Origin: Metarhizium brunneum
Lineage: Eukaryota; Ascomycota; Sordariomycetes; Hypocreales; Clavicipitaceae
Assembly: GCF_013426205.1 (NCBI RefSeq)
Contig: NC_089424.1
Span: 1,860,001 to 1,924,000 of the forward strand
DNA: 64,000 nt
Direction: 5' to 3'
The position numbers and the translations under genes are program-made. This document shows, piece by piece, positions 22,265 to 32,246 of the stretch; position 1 is the stretch's first letter, and each line of letters starts with the position of its first letter. Below the pieces are notes generated by a model, which made no database searches, had not been told where the DNA came from, and was given only the letters and a program-made list of their open reading frames with translations.

Positions 22265-23269
22265 CTAAAACCGCCCTCTAATGGTCCACATCTTTTGACC
22301 CATGGCGATCATGTTCAAGGCGCCATCAACCAAGTCGCACAAGGTTTCCACACATTCTCCATGTCGAGGATAAGCTTGGACTTTTTCCTTGCCGACTCGT
22401 CGATACTCATCGGCAAAGATGTTCCACAAGGTGCTATCCGGCCGAGGGCAATAAGGGCTATTGCGCCAAAAGGCCCTCGCGATCGATATTAGACCGGATA
22501 CATTTGCCTGAATAGGCCTGAGGCGGTCAAAATCGAACATCCAGACGGTGCTTTCTGCAAGAGGCGTGCTTGCACTCATCCTTATGGCTCCTCTGCGTCC
22601 TCCGAGCACAAACTTGACGCGAGCGCCGCTTAATCTCATCTCCCAGTGCAACATTGCTAATGATTCGGCCATGGCCTTGGCATACTTTGGACAAGGCAGC
22701 TGGAGCTCTTCCATCTGGTCGGCGTGGAGAGGAAAGTTGCAGAGCGTGAAGACCTGCGGCCGTGTGGCGGGCACGCCTAGACTACAAGATCGTCTTCGGC
22801 CAAGATAGAGGTGAACTAAGCAGTGGGTGTAGTATGCATTAGACTCGAGCGTTTGCATGAGCCGGTGGCGAGTCGACGTCCAGTTGTACTTCTTGACGAG
22901 GAGTAGCTGCGCTTGTCTCGACACTGCAGTGATTCTCTCGGCGATCATGGTTGTGCATTTTCCCTGGCCAGCAGGCAGTATTAGCAGAAGATCGCGCCAT
23001 CTTTCGTCGTCTTCCTGGTCTACGAGATGGAAGCACTGTGGCACCGAGGTGAGCTTTAGGCTCCATGCTGCGGTGAATATTTGCCGCTGAAGCGTAGCCT
23101 CGTTCTTGAGATACCTGCCGGGACCTGCATGCTCGCGCTTGATGACGACGCCGACGCTGTGATGCCTGTGCCTGTGCAGCATCGCCATCCCCCAGACCGA
23201 GCCGCATTGGCCAGAGCTCATCATTAGAAGCGGTTTATTGCTAGCGGTCAGAGATCTATAGGATTCCAT
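22265..23269 (-). CDS. DUF3669 domain protein (kinase-like fold remnant)
   Basis: A single exon encodes 334 residues. The C-terminal half fits the DUF3669 pattern found in many filamentous fungi: KAMAESLAMLHWEMRLSGAR, KFVLGG, then VWMFDFDRLRPI and AFWRNSPYCPRP. These elements resemble the late part of aminoglycoside-phosphotransferase-like kinases (MAxxLAxLHW; DFDRxRPI in place of the metal-binding DFG/DxD). The N-terminal half has a short block like a nucleotide lobe (VVIKREHAGPGRYLKNEATLQ, with a possible lysine and glutamate). No catalytic HxDxxxxN loop is clear, so a regulatory or pseudo-kinase role is as likely as enzyme activity. The frame is intact. Function is unknown. Confidence 0.75.
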   Translation of the reverse strand: MESYRSLTASNKPLLMMSSGQCGSVWGMAMLHRHRHHSVGVVIKREHAGPGRYLKNEATLQRQIFTAAWSLKLTSVPQCFHLVDQEDDERWRDLLLILPAGQGKCTTMIAERITAVSRQAQLLLVKKYNWTSTRHRLMQTLESNAYYTHCLVHLYLGRRRSCSLGVPATRPQVFTLCNFPLHADQMEELQLPCPKYAKAMAESLAMLHWEMRLSGARVKFVLGGRRGAIRMSASTPLAESTVWMFDFDRLRPIQANVSGLISIARAFWRNSPYCPRPDSTLWNIFADEYRRVGKEKVQAYPRHGECVETLCDLVDGALNMIAMGQKMWTIRGRF

Positions 23270-24095
23270 GGCTCGAGATGAGGTCGTGGCTGATGACGCT
23301 ATTCGCGACTAGGTGATGGCGATGAAGATATCTGCTTGGCAAAAGATGATGGGCAGCCGGGATAATTGATGTATTAATGCGCTGAGGAAGAGAAGATGGA
23401 GATGTCGAAGGGGGAAAGCGGCCTCCGTCATATTTTGGGCAGCGACTGGTGGGCAACTCGACGTACGATGCAGCTCTGAGCCACGCCTACTTTCCTCGGG
23501 GCTGCATTAGCGGGACCAGATTCTTGGAAAGACCACCAGAATTTGCAGTGACTTCACATACATTTGACCAGACGATAGCAGACTTCGACCTGTGCATCAC
23601 ACATCATGCCCTCGAGATCCAAGATGCCTTAATGCAAGCAGTTTTGGTGAGGCATCTTGCCCGCTAGAACACCAGAGACGATGCAATGACAGTGCCCCTT
23701 TTCGCTAATTAGCCAGCAAGCCCCAGGACTCCAAAATTGGTTTTACAATTGGGCTTCGCATCAATGTTGCAAATTGCGGCTCTTTATTGTGAAGATGACT
23801 TGAACGGAAGGAGCAAGCTCACTTTGAGTCGTTGCAGGTGGACATGGATGTAGACTCGCAAAGACGGAAATGGGGCTGCTTGGAAGCAGGCCAAACCAAG
23901 TCTGTGCTTCCAGTCACTTTATTGTACTCCGTGCAATAGAAAATAAGGGTCATTCACGGGTGAAATGAAGCCGCATCGAGGTCTCTGGTACGCGAACAAC
24001 AGTCTTCTTGGGACGATTGTGTCCACAGACGACTCCCGCCGCTATTATGCTTCGTTGACGGCTCTGCTCCGTCTCCTCGCTGGCCAGTCTCAAAC
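23270..24095. other. intergenic, upstream of the squalene epoxidase relic
   Basis: No supported gene. It should contain the DUF3669 promoter on the left and the old promoter of the decayed squalene epoxidase copy on the right. Open frames here are under 75 codons and have no motif. Confidence 0.45.
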
Positions 24096-24745
24096 ATGGA
24101 AGGATCTGCTTCAGATGCCGCCGCATTTCGCCGCACGGCTCACCATCATGCAGATGTCGTCGTCGCTGGGCGAGCATTTTCGGAATTGCAATGGTAATAA
24201 CACTCGCACGACAATCTTGCCCAGTGTTCCTCCTGGAACGTTCTCTAAAAGAGCCAGGGCCAGATCGCATTGTTGGAGAGCTTTTACAGCCAAGTGGCGT
24301 TCAAGCCCTCGAAAGCCCCGGGCGTAGACACTGTCTAGACTCTAGATGGCGTCAACGGCATCCTAGTCAAGGGCTACAAAGTATTCTACCATAACCGACC
24401 GGTCACCATTCCATATCCATTCGACAGTTCATCAACCCCGAAGAAACATGGCCTTGACCAGAAACCACATGGGCTATCTTTCCACCACGGTCGATTCATC
24501 CAAGAGTTAAGAGCATCTGTTTTGGAAGAAGCCAACGTCACGGTTATGGGAATGGCGGTTGATAGCTTGATCATGGTTCAAGGCACAAGCCAGGTTCTCG
24601 GTGTCACAGACTTAACAAATGGAAAACTGGATGGCTTCTTTGCGCCGCTTATCATCATCCCCAATGGTTGCAAGAGCAAGTATCGTGGAGAATTGTTATA
24701 TCGGAAGCCCACATCCCAGTCAAGATTCTGGGCTGCCAGACTCGG
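24096..24745 (+). pseudogene. decayed, truncated squalene epoxidase (ERG1-like)
   Basis: An ATG at 24096 opens a frame whose HADVVVAG element matches the FAD-binding start of squalene epoxidase, but the frame ends in a stop near 24198. The match continues in the next frame with TLARQ, VFLLERSLKEPGPDRIVGEL and LQPSGVQALE (24190-24310), the most typical ERG1 stretch. After another shift and a stop it continues with LVKGYKVFYHNRPVTIPYP, GLSFHHGRFIQELRA, EANVTVMG and IIIPNGCKSKYRGEL (24365-24690), ending about QSRFWAARLG. At least two frameshifts and one stop interrupt it, and the substrate-binding and C-terminal membrane parts are absent. Squalene epoxidase makes 2,3-oxidosqualene for sterols. 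This is an extra, dead copy; the working gene must lie elsewhere. It ends about 400 bp before the carboxylesterase. Confidence 0.85.
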
Positions 24746-25157
24746 CCCCGCCCGACGCCCGTGTTCGTGCTCTTACATAGACGGCCAGTACGGAGAAGGG
24801 GGCCGGGCTCGTTTTCCTCTTTGGGCAATGCGCCTCCGGCCGCCGCGGAAGCGATGGTAGTTGCTGCGGCTGACGAATCTCCATAACGCTTCAGGAGATT
24901 CAAACCGGACCTGTAAGGATGACGCGCGGCAATACATGATGAAGGTAGCGATGCGTAATATTTCGCCTGTCCTTTATTTAGTAACTGTTCCTCCCCTGAC
25001 AACAGACGTACGCAGTCAGGGTCATGGTGGCTGTGCATCAAGCCCATATGATCGGGACACAATCCAGATATCCTTCTATATAAGTCTCGCTCGCAGGTTG
25101 TAAATTCGGCAAAGCAAAACATGGACTTATCGGTTGCTGTTTGTTCCCTTATCGAAA

Positions 25158-26966
25158 ATGAAATCATCGCTTGTACTATCGTCGCTTTCCATCGCCGCTA
25201 TTACCCAAGTAATAGCACAGCCAAAAAACAGCACAGGTCTCATCGCAAATACCCGTCAAGGCCCTCTAAGCGGTATTGAAGTACATAGTAAGGTCAACGC
25301 ATTCCTGGGGGTTCCATACGCTCAACCTCCTCTTGGTTCCCTACGTTTTGAACCACCCCAGCCGCCATTAAACCGCGCCTCAGATGGACATTCCAACGTC
25401 TTGAACGCTACCAAGTTTGGACCGGTTTGCCACCAGTTTCACTACAGGACAATCATAGGAGACTCTCTTGTTGAAACGTCTGGGCTATCCGAAGATTGCC
25501 TGACTTTGAATGTATTCGTACCCCGGCATGCCTTTCGCCGCAAGAATGGACTATTGCCAGTATTTGTCTGGTCATACGGAGGCGCATTTGGTGAAGGAGG
25601 CGCGAGCATGCCGCTCTTCAACCCGACCCAGTTTGTCGCGGAAAATAAAGATGTTATCGTGGTGACATGGAAGTAAGTTCACTGTTGTACCAGAGAAAGG
25701 GTCCATGGTGAGGTTGACAAAAGGCACTAGCTATCGACTGAACATCTTTGGCTTTCCAAACACCCCAGCCTTGGGAGCTCAGAATCTTGGCTTGAGGGAC
25801 CAAAGAGCCGCTTTGGAATGGCTACGCGATAACATTGCTGCATTCGGTGGTGATGCACACAGAATCACCCTCGGCGGCCAGTCCGCCGGCGCGGACAGCG
25901 GTAGTGCAATGATTTACTCACACATGGACGATCCCATTGTTTCTGGACTCATACTTCAGAGCGGCACTGTTCAAATCATTGGGGCGGCCACGCAGAACGT
26001 TGACTCTGAGTTTGTGCGAGTTGCCACGTCAGTGGGCTGTGCCAACAGCGCGGACCGGCTGCAGGAACTAGAATGCATGAGAACAGTAAACGCCGAGGTA
26101 CTAATGCGTGCCATCTCCAACAAGACGTTGAACGCATTTGGCGCTCCGTCGGGGGGGACTCCCATGGCGGACAATGTCACTCTGTTCACGATGCGGGAAT
26201 ATGTCCATCGTGGCTCGGCAGGCAAGTTTGCCAAGATTGTAAGCGAATACTCTTTCCAATGCAGTAAATCTACCTCCTGGCCTTGCTGACTCCTTTTTTG
26301 TAATCAGCCAACTCTAATGGGACACACCAAGAACGAAGGCGACTCTATCCTGAACTGGACTGAAAAGTGCGGTGTGAACAAAACTCTTTCTGACTTGGCA
26401 ACGGCACTCATTTTTAATTGCAACATGGCACTGGAAGCAGGGTTAGACGAATGACCTTTGCAATGCGCGGATAGTGGCTAACCTGAGAGAAAAGGTTTAG
26501 ATATGTCCATCGCGTGCCTACATGGCGGTATCGGTATGCTGGCGTTTTCCCTGCTGTGACGCCGTTCCCTTGGGCACGGGCATACCACCAATGTAAGCAT
26601 TCCTTTTTCGAAATCCCGACCGGCCCCATGAGGACAATTTCTAATCGTTCAGCAGCGGATGTTCCCATTCTAATGGGTACATACAATCTGCTTGCACAGA
26701 ACAAGACTCGGGAGCACCATGCAGCGACTATCGGGGCATCTCGCTATCTGCAGCAAGTGTTTGGTGCCTTTATCAGAGACCCGTCTCACGGCCTTGAAAA
26801 GATGTATCAATGGCCGACCTTTGTGCCGGGCCTGGCTACCTTGATTGATCTGTTTCCCAACAACACGGCTTCTGCTGAGTTCAAGATCTCGACGCAGGAT
26901 GAGATGTGTAAGGATGCGCCTCCATTCCCTTGGATAGAGGTTCTCAAGGCTCCTCCTCGTTGCTAG
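25158..26966 (+). CDS. secreted type-B carboxylesterase/lipase
   Basis: Five exons (25158-25672, 25731-26238, 26308-26441, 26501-26592, 26656-26966) encode 519 residues. The signal peptide is MKSSLVLSSLSIAAITQVIA. Family signatures: FLGVPYAQPPLGSLRF, SEDCLTLNVFVP (carboxylesterase B signature 2), YGGAFGEGG (oxyanion hole), NYRLNIFGF across intron 1, FGGDAHRITLGGQSAGADSG with the nucleophile serine in GQSAG, the acid region GHTKNEGDS, and the histidine in AYHQSDVPI across intron 4. All three catalytic residues are therefore present. Intron 3 has a GCTAAC branch site, and intron 4 is 63 bp, a multiple of three, so the unspliced frame stays open but loses the histidine context. The enzyme probably hydrolyses esters outside the cell. 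Its substrate is unknown; fungal relatives act on lipids, sterol esters or xenobiotics. Confidence 0.92.
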
Positions 26967-27406
26967 GTCGATTTCAGACATGACAGCGTTAGGGCGCATG
27001 GTGTGAAGATTGAGTCCCGTAGTCAGTCGGCTGCGCTTAGGAACATGCAGAGTAGAATATGTTTTTGGTTATTCGGGCCGCCGCTTCGCTGAGACCTTGG
27101 TAGAAGCAGCTGGTTTGCTGAAGTCATCGCCAACTGAGTACCCGTGTTACTTCATATTACAAAATAGGGGTGCGAGAGAACGATATCAGGGAATGAAAAT
27201 TGCCTCCCAAGGAAGGTATTGAATTAAGCTATAAGCACTATGAAGGTGGTATGCTGACGAGCTTCGACATTCAATACGGCCTTCAAAAACGGCTCGTTTG
27301 ATTGCATAAATGAAGACGACATGTCTGAGGGATCGAGTCGTCATGAGGGGGTCGGGTGAAAACGAGTGAGAATAGAAAGTTGTACCCCGAATCCAACCTG
27401 GCCAAT
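26967..27406. other. intergenic between convergent genes
   Basis: The carboxylesterase and the small gene at 27407 are convergent. This 440-bp stretch contains their 3' ends; nothing else is seen. Confidence 0.5.
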
Positions 27407-27928
27407 TTATCCCGGCCTCTTAGACTGGATCTTATATTTGCCTGGGGGTTCTTCTACAATCCAACGAGTTTGTTGATCCCCCATGGACTCATTCATTGCC
27501 TGCTGGATGAGGCCCTTGCCGACCTTCTTGTCCGCTACCACATTTGCGTGCGAAAACGTAGGACGATTTGGAAGGACGCCAATCTGGGCTTGTACATTGA
27601 CAAATATCACATCCTTCCCGCCGATGCGCACATTGATGTTGCCCTATTATCCTGCCTTAGTAGTCGCCTTTACTTCCATTCATGGCAAATGGCAAATTGA
27701 ACTCACTTGATTGTCTATGGTTGAGTGGCTTACCATTTCCCAGCCCGCGTCTTTAAGGTCTTTGTTTTTTTCCATTTCCTGTTTTGTTATGGTAACAAAC
27801 TGCCTGGGGCTGCCTTTGGAGTGTAGTGTGTCATAATTGAACCCGCCCTTTTCGTCATTGATCATCCAATGGACTACATTACGTTGTTTCTTGTTGGGTT
27901 TGGTGATATTATCATCGTAGCTGTCCAT
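27407..27928 (-). CDS. small two-exon gene, unknown family
   Basis: Exon 1 is 27928-27707 and exon 2 is 27643-27407, with a 63-bp intron (GTGAGT donor, TACTAAG branch site, AATAG acceptor), giving 152 residues. The splice signals are strong, and both exons read as natural protein, so I regard it as a real gene. Exon 1: MDSYDDNITKPNKKQRNVVH, then GGFNYDTLHSKG and QEMEKNKDLKDAGWEMV. Exon 2: GNINVRIGGKDVIFVNVQ, then FSHANVVADKKVGKGLIQQA and a C-terminus WIVEEPPGKYKIQ. There is no signal peptide, membrane segment or cysteine pattern. I do not recognise a family. The NVRIGGK block also occurs in the small frame at 19245-19493. Confidence 0.65.
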
Positions 27929-29048
27929 TGTTTGCTTTGTGAAGTTGGCAGGCTAGGAGACGTCGGTGCTTTTGGGGAGAGTGTTTTAATGCCGGAAGTG
28001 AAGATGCCGCCGACAGACTTTATATTTGCGATTACCCTAGCGCTCAGCCATATGACCTTGGTAGTACAGAGTACTGTCGACATTTCTGACGTGTACACGG
28101 GTGGTTAATCATACAGGAGTTGGAGTGTATATCTGGTAGTCGCTCACATGCAGTGCAACCTGACCTGTCATGTACCATCTTTACACAACGACGCCCAGCT
28201 AGACAGTCCAACGTATACGAAGCATGGGTCTACTAATATAGACGCCATCATTAGCATTAAGGCTCTCGATTCCTCAAGGAATAATACCACTTACTTGCAA
28301 TATTGCGTGAAATGGTGCGGTGTTATCTCTCAGCTGTCAGCTCTCCTTGAACTCCTATGAGATGTATCTCGCCGTGAGAGCGGGAGAAGAACGGTAGAGA
28401 GAACCAGACCAATGGGAAGCGGATTGATACCCATGCGGCAGTTGGGACTCTCGTAAATCGTATATGCGAGACGTGACGCACAACTCCAATCTGTTAGTGT
28501 GCACCGAGAAATAGCGAACCAAGTTTTCATCAGATATCTGAATGTTGTAGTACGGCAAAAAAAAAGAAAAAAACCTACCTTGCAGGGTAGACTGTCTCAT
28601 CACGGCTGAGATCGTTTCATCACTTTGCATGCCAGCCTTTAATGGCGTCTTGTGACATGCAAAAGCGTAACCCTACCTATCTAGGATGCCACTCCAAGCA
28701 CGCCATTTGGAAGCCACCAAAGAGCGGTTACAAGGCTGTCATAAGTCCATAGTCCAGTACGGTGGGAAGCCAAGATTTCCCGCCATCTGCCGAACTTACA
28801 CCCACTAATTTGTGTATAAATTAATTTTGTACAAAACTCTGAATATTCTCATCTAACCGTCTCGTTTCTAAACAAGTCATCGGCGAGCTACCCTGAACCC
28901 AAGTTGCTGTGAGCCAATGAAATGGGGACTTGGCGCCCAATTAGTTAGGCGACCCATAAAATCGCACATGGAAGCGGCAAAAAGGCCGTCCTGACTCCCG
29001 ACACTACTTGTGCCACGCCCAGCTATCCGCGTTATAACTAAGTAAAGT

Positions 29049-29067
29049 ACCTAGGTACCTAGGTAGA
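29049..29067. repeat. double TACCTAGGTA palindrome
   Basis: Two overlapping TACCTAGGTA units in an intergenic region, the same core as at 2633, 17693 and 63640. Confidence 0.9.
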
Positions 29068-29429
29068 ATATGTCAATGATACGCACCATCCTTCATACCG
29101 GGAGGCCAGGAAATTCTCAGCGCGAAAGGCGGGAACTTGTCTACTGCCTTGCCGCCCGGGCCGGGATTCGCCAGCTTTCGCTGCAGTAGCGAGCATCATG
29201 ATTGGTAGCCAGCAACACCACAGTGCAGGCCAACCCGAAGCGAACCAGTCACCGTTGAACCATTGCAGGCACGGGACACATGCATGGAGAGGATGGGATG
29301 GTGGCTGGCCGCCTCTGCCGTCCGCCGGCGGCTGACAGGACCCTAGAGTCCTTGACAGACGTCAACTGGTCAATGCCACCGGAGTTGCCCGCGGCTGCTA
29401 GGCTGCTCAATCAGGGCCCGGCCGCTCGC

Positions 29430-29459
29430 TGACAGTGACAGTGACAGTGACAGTGACAG
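29430..29459. repeat. (TGACAG)n microsatellite, about 5 units
   Basis: Perfect hexamer repeats of TGACAG lie 140 bp upstream of the ceramidase ATG, in its probable promoter or leader. Confidence 0.9.
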
Positions 29460-29600
29460 GGGCTGTGCTGGGTTCAGGTCTCGAGGTCCTAAGGCCAATC
29501 CAGATGCCATCTGACGATCGGATCATGTTTCCATCAGCCACACGTCCTCGACACCAACAGAGAGCTCCATCGACCTCGAACCTCGCGCGCAACGGCAAAG

Positions 29601-30549
29601 ATGGGCCACCACAATATTCGGTTTGACGGCGATGCCCATTCCCTCGGGGGAGCCTGGAGCCCGCCAACCAGCAGAGCAAAGTGAGACGCGCTTCGCGACC
29701 AGAACAAGCCGAGGCCGCGTTGGAGTGTGCTGTGCTGACGAGCAGGCAGTTTCTGCGAAGAGGACTACGCCTTGACGCTCTACGTGGCCGAGTTTATCAA
29801 CTCGCTGACGAACCTCGCCTATGGTATGTCTCAACTGCCATGTGTAGCGGCTGATGCCCATCCACGCGGTGCCTGGTGCTAAGAGTTCCCCTCGTCCTTG
29901 ACCAGTCCATCTCGCGCTCCGATACATGTACGGCCCAGGCAGCGCCGGCTTGCTCGCCCCCAAGATTGACTTCATGTCCGCGTCTCTCTTCGTCCTGGGC
30001 ATTGGATCCTTCCTGTTCCACGCCAGTCTCCGCCAGACGCTCGAGTTTGCCGACGAGTTCTCCATGCTCGGCCTGACCTGGGCCATGCTCCAGGCCACCC
30101 TCACAACAGGCCAGTCTCGGACAAAATCTCGCCTCGTATCCACCGGCCTTGCCGTGTGCTTTGCATCTTTTGCCATCTTTTACCTGCAGTCGCCGAAAAT
30201 CATTTACCAGGTCATCGCCTTTGTCGCATGCGTATTTGTACTCATCCTGCGAGCTCAGTACTTGCTCTACTGGCTACAACCGGCGCTGCCAGAAGTCAAG
30301 CGCCGTGACTGGAATAAGAGGACTTGGAACGCAGTCTTTCTCTGTGTGCTTGGGTATTTTCTCTGGAACATCGACCTAGAGTACTGCGCCGCCCTCAGGA
30401 GCATTAGGCAACAGCTTGGGCTGCCGTGGGCTTGGCTGTTTGAGCTTCATGGATGGTGGCACGTCCTGACGGCCATTGGCGCCGCTCAGTGTATGAATGT
30501 GGCAAGAGAGGTGCGCCAAGAGGTGGAACGCGGGCAGAAGAGGGAATAA
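29601..30549 (+). CDS. alkaline ceramidase (YPC1/YDC1/ACER family)
   Basis: Three exons (29601-29680, 29750-29823, 29906-30549) encode 265 residues of a seven-helix ER membrane enzyme that cleaves ceramide to sphingoid base and fatty acid. Exon 1 codes MGHHNIRFDGDAHSLGGAWS; the join to exon 2 gives ANFCEEDYALTLYVAEFINS, the family's C/S-E-x-x-Y-x-x-S-x-Y-x-A-E-F-x-N-T start, followed by LTNL. FHASLRQTLEFADEFSMLGL carries the zinc-site histidine and the RQTLxxADE motif, and HGWWHVLTAIGA carries the C-terminal metal histidines. Intron 1 has a GCTGAC branch site. All metal ligands are present, so the enzyme should be active. It ends KRE, consistent with an ER protein. Stress-related sphingolipid turnover is the family's usual role. 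Confidence 0.93.
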
Positions 30550-30867
30550 GAGCCCGCGAGCTTCGTCACAGCTGAAGTGGGTGGTGGCAGACACGGGGCC
30601 ATGACATGTTGGATTATTGTACTTGGAAAACCATGTTTCAGCAAAGTCTTGGAGAGAAATGTACTATATCAGCGACACCAGAGGGGGGGATTTAGATGTT
30701 ACTACAGCGATCAATCCAAAACAGGCCGGGCTGTGAATCTGCGCAAGAGTGTGCCAGACGACGTGTGCCATCATGGGCGGCAATTTGGGCTCCTGGCACA
30801 GTCAAAACATTGAAGCGTCGTCACCCAAGGAAACCTAGGCACACTCTGTTGTTTTCGCACCCGACAT
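30550..30867. other. intergenic, ceramidase 3' side
   Basis: About 320 bp between the ceramidase stop and the agmatine-deiminase relic. No gene or motif seen. Confidence 0.45.
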
Positions 30868-31205
30868 TCAGGGCAACATGGGGATTTCCTGAGCGCAACA
30901 GTGTATACCGCCACCCCGAAGAGTCAGCTTCTCGATGAGAACAGGGCAAATTCTCCTCTCGTCGCCAAAAGCCCTCTGCGCTATACGAATGGCTGCCGTG
31001 TCGTGGGCTTCATCGCCCAACTGAGGCAGAATAACGTCCCCATTCACCAACAAATAGTTGACATAGCTCCGTACAGGCCGGTCGCTGTCAAACGCCCTTG
31101 GGAGGGGGCTCGAAGCATTCCTCATCGGGCTCCTCCACCTCGAGAATCTCGAATGGGCGTCCCTTTGTCCTGTGCCATCTATTTAAAGTCTCTCAACAGC
31201 AACCG
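30868..31205 (-). pseudogene. agmatine deiminase (peptidylarginine-deiminase family) 3' relic
   Basis: On the minus strand, 31193-31115 reads KGRPFEILEVEEPDEECF, then PPPKG, and stops; a shift of frame then gives RSYVNYLLVNGDVILPQLGD, EAHDTAA and, at the end, LRGGGIHCCAQEIP (to 30868). These are the C-terminal blocks of agmatine deiminase/AguA: GRPFEI, SYVNxxxxNGxVIxPxxGD and GGGGIHCxTQxxP, the last containing the nucleophilic cysteine. Only the last third of the protein is present and it is broken by a frameshift, so it is a relic. Agmatine deiminases hydrolyse agmatine to N-carbamoylputrescine and ammonia. The rest of the gene is missing; the DNA upstream (31210 onward) holds a different relic on the other strand. 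Confidence 0.75.
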
Positions 31206-31299
31206 CTAATTCAGCCAAAGGTACGTTGGCTGTAGCGCTGGAAAAGGGTGTTGAGCTAGGGTGGAAGGACGTCTATGTTTCGTCAACCCCTTTGGCGGT

Positions 31300-31700
31300 C
31301 GCTGAGGGGGTGCGTTCAACGGCGTCTGGACTTTCGATCTCGATAAAGACATGCTTTTTCTCCTGAAGATTATGTTCAACACCTCTCGAACTTGCTCGGC
31401 AGCGACTGCTCACTCCAGCCGACTTCGTGCCAATAAGCTCCCCGAAACAACCATTACTAGAAGAGCAGACACTCCCAGAACCTTACTGGAAGCCCAAATT
31501 GGACATTTCTCCACGGACACGGGCACTTCTTGGTCGAGTCCTCCGCGACTTTACCTACGCGTGGCGACGTCTTGTCGGGGAAATGAACAAGAACGTACGA
31601 AGCTGGCGTATGCTATCATCTGGATCTTAACACTAGACTTCACTGGGCATGCCCGCGTAAGACCAGACGTTTTTGGAGCCCTATGCCTCCACAACTATAT
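31300..31700 (+). pseudogene. frameshifted relic of an unrecognised fungal protein
   Basis: Two plus-strand frames alternate as if one protein had been broken. The first frame reads GAFNGVWTFDLDKDM near 31312. The second, from about 31390, reads LELARQRLLTPADFVPISSP, then LPEPYWKPKLDISPRTRALL and FTYAWRRLVGEMNKNVRSW. The match returns to the first frame with RTKLAYAIIWILTLDF near 31595. The two frames are protein-like in turn rather than together, which suggests two compensating indels. There is no intron at the junctions. I do not recognise the family. Function is unknown, and this segment is probably dead. Confidence 0.45.
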
Positions 31701-32246
31701 TGCCGTTGGACTTTTGAAATTGACATGCTCAGTATCAAGCAGACCAACTCACTCTGCGGGGTTAGTCTCTTAATAAAGAACAAAAACCAAGGACACTACA
31801 GGGCGTGAATTCACGAATCTTGCTATATTTCAAGTGCGTATAATCTTGAATAACGATTCCACTTCCTGTCGCTCTGATTTATCGTCTCTTTGCTGCCCAG
31901 CGGTGCTTTATACGAAACGCCTGTCAACTTGACATCAACCTACGCCCACTATCGCTCCAAACCAAAAGAGAAACAGGTCCAGCAGATTTCTCGGCACTTT
32001 TATGAGACCAATGTGCTGAAGAAACAGATGCGCTGCTCGCACTTCCTTTGGAAAAGCATTAACTGCTTAGGTAGCTAGACCGACGGAATATCGGATATCA
32101 TGCCGAATTTGATTGGACCGCGCTAGATGTTCAACGCCAATTTAGGAAGTTGAAACTTGAAAGCATCTTGGCGGGTCCACAACGACAAAACCAATTGTCA
32201 TCGAACAATGGAACGGAAGCAAATACCCAGACTGTTCATAAAACTT
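31701..32246. other. intergenic downstream of the RBR gene
   Basis: No supported gene. It contains the 3' end of the minus-strand RBR gene and AT-rich sequence. Confidence 0.4.

Larger units (their letters stand above)
27929..29600. other. 1.7-kb intergenic stretch with palindrome and microsatellite
   Basis: No supported gene. A double TACCTAGGTACCTAGGTA palindrome lies at 29049-29067 and a TGACAG hexamer array at 29430-29459. The second half is GC-rich and leads to the ceramidase start. An A-rich tract lies at 28556-28573. Confidence 0.5.

Noticed and set aside
29523..30176. 217-codon minus-strand open frame over the ceramidase
   Set aside because: Antisense shadow; the plus-strand exons match alkaline ceramidase with correct splice sites.
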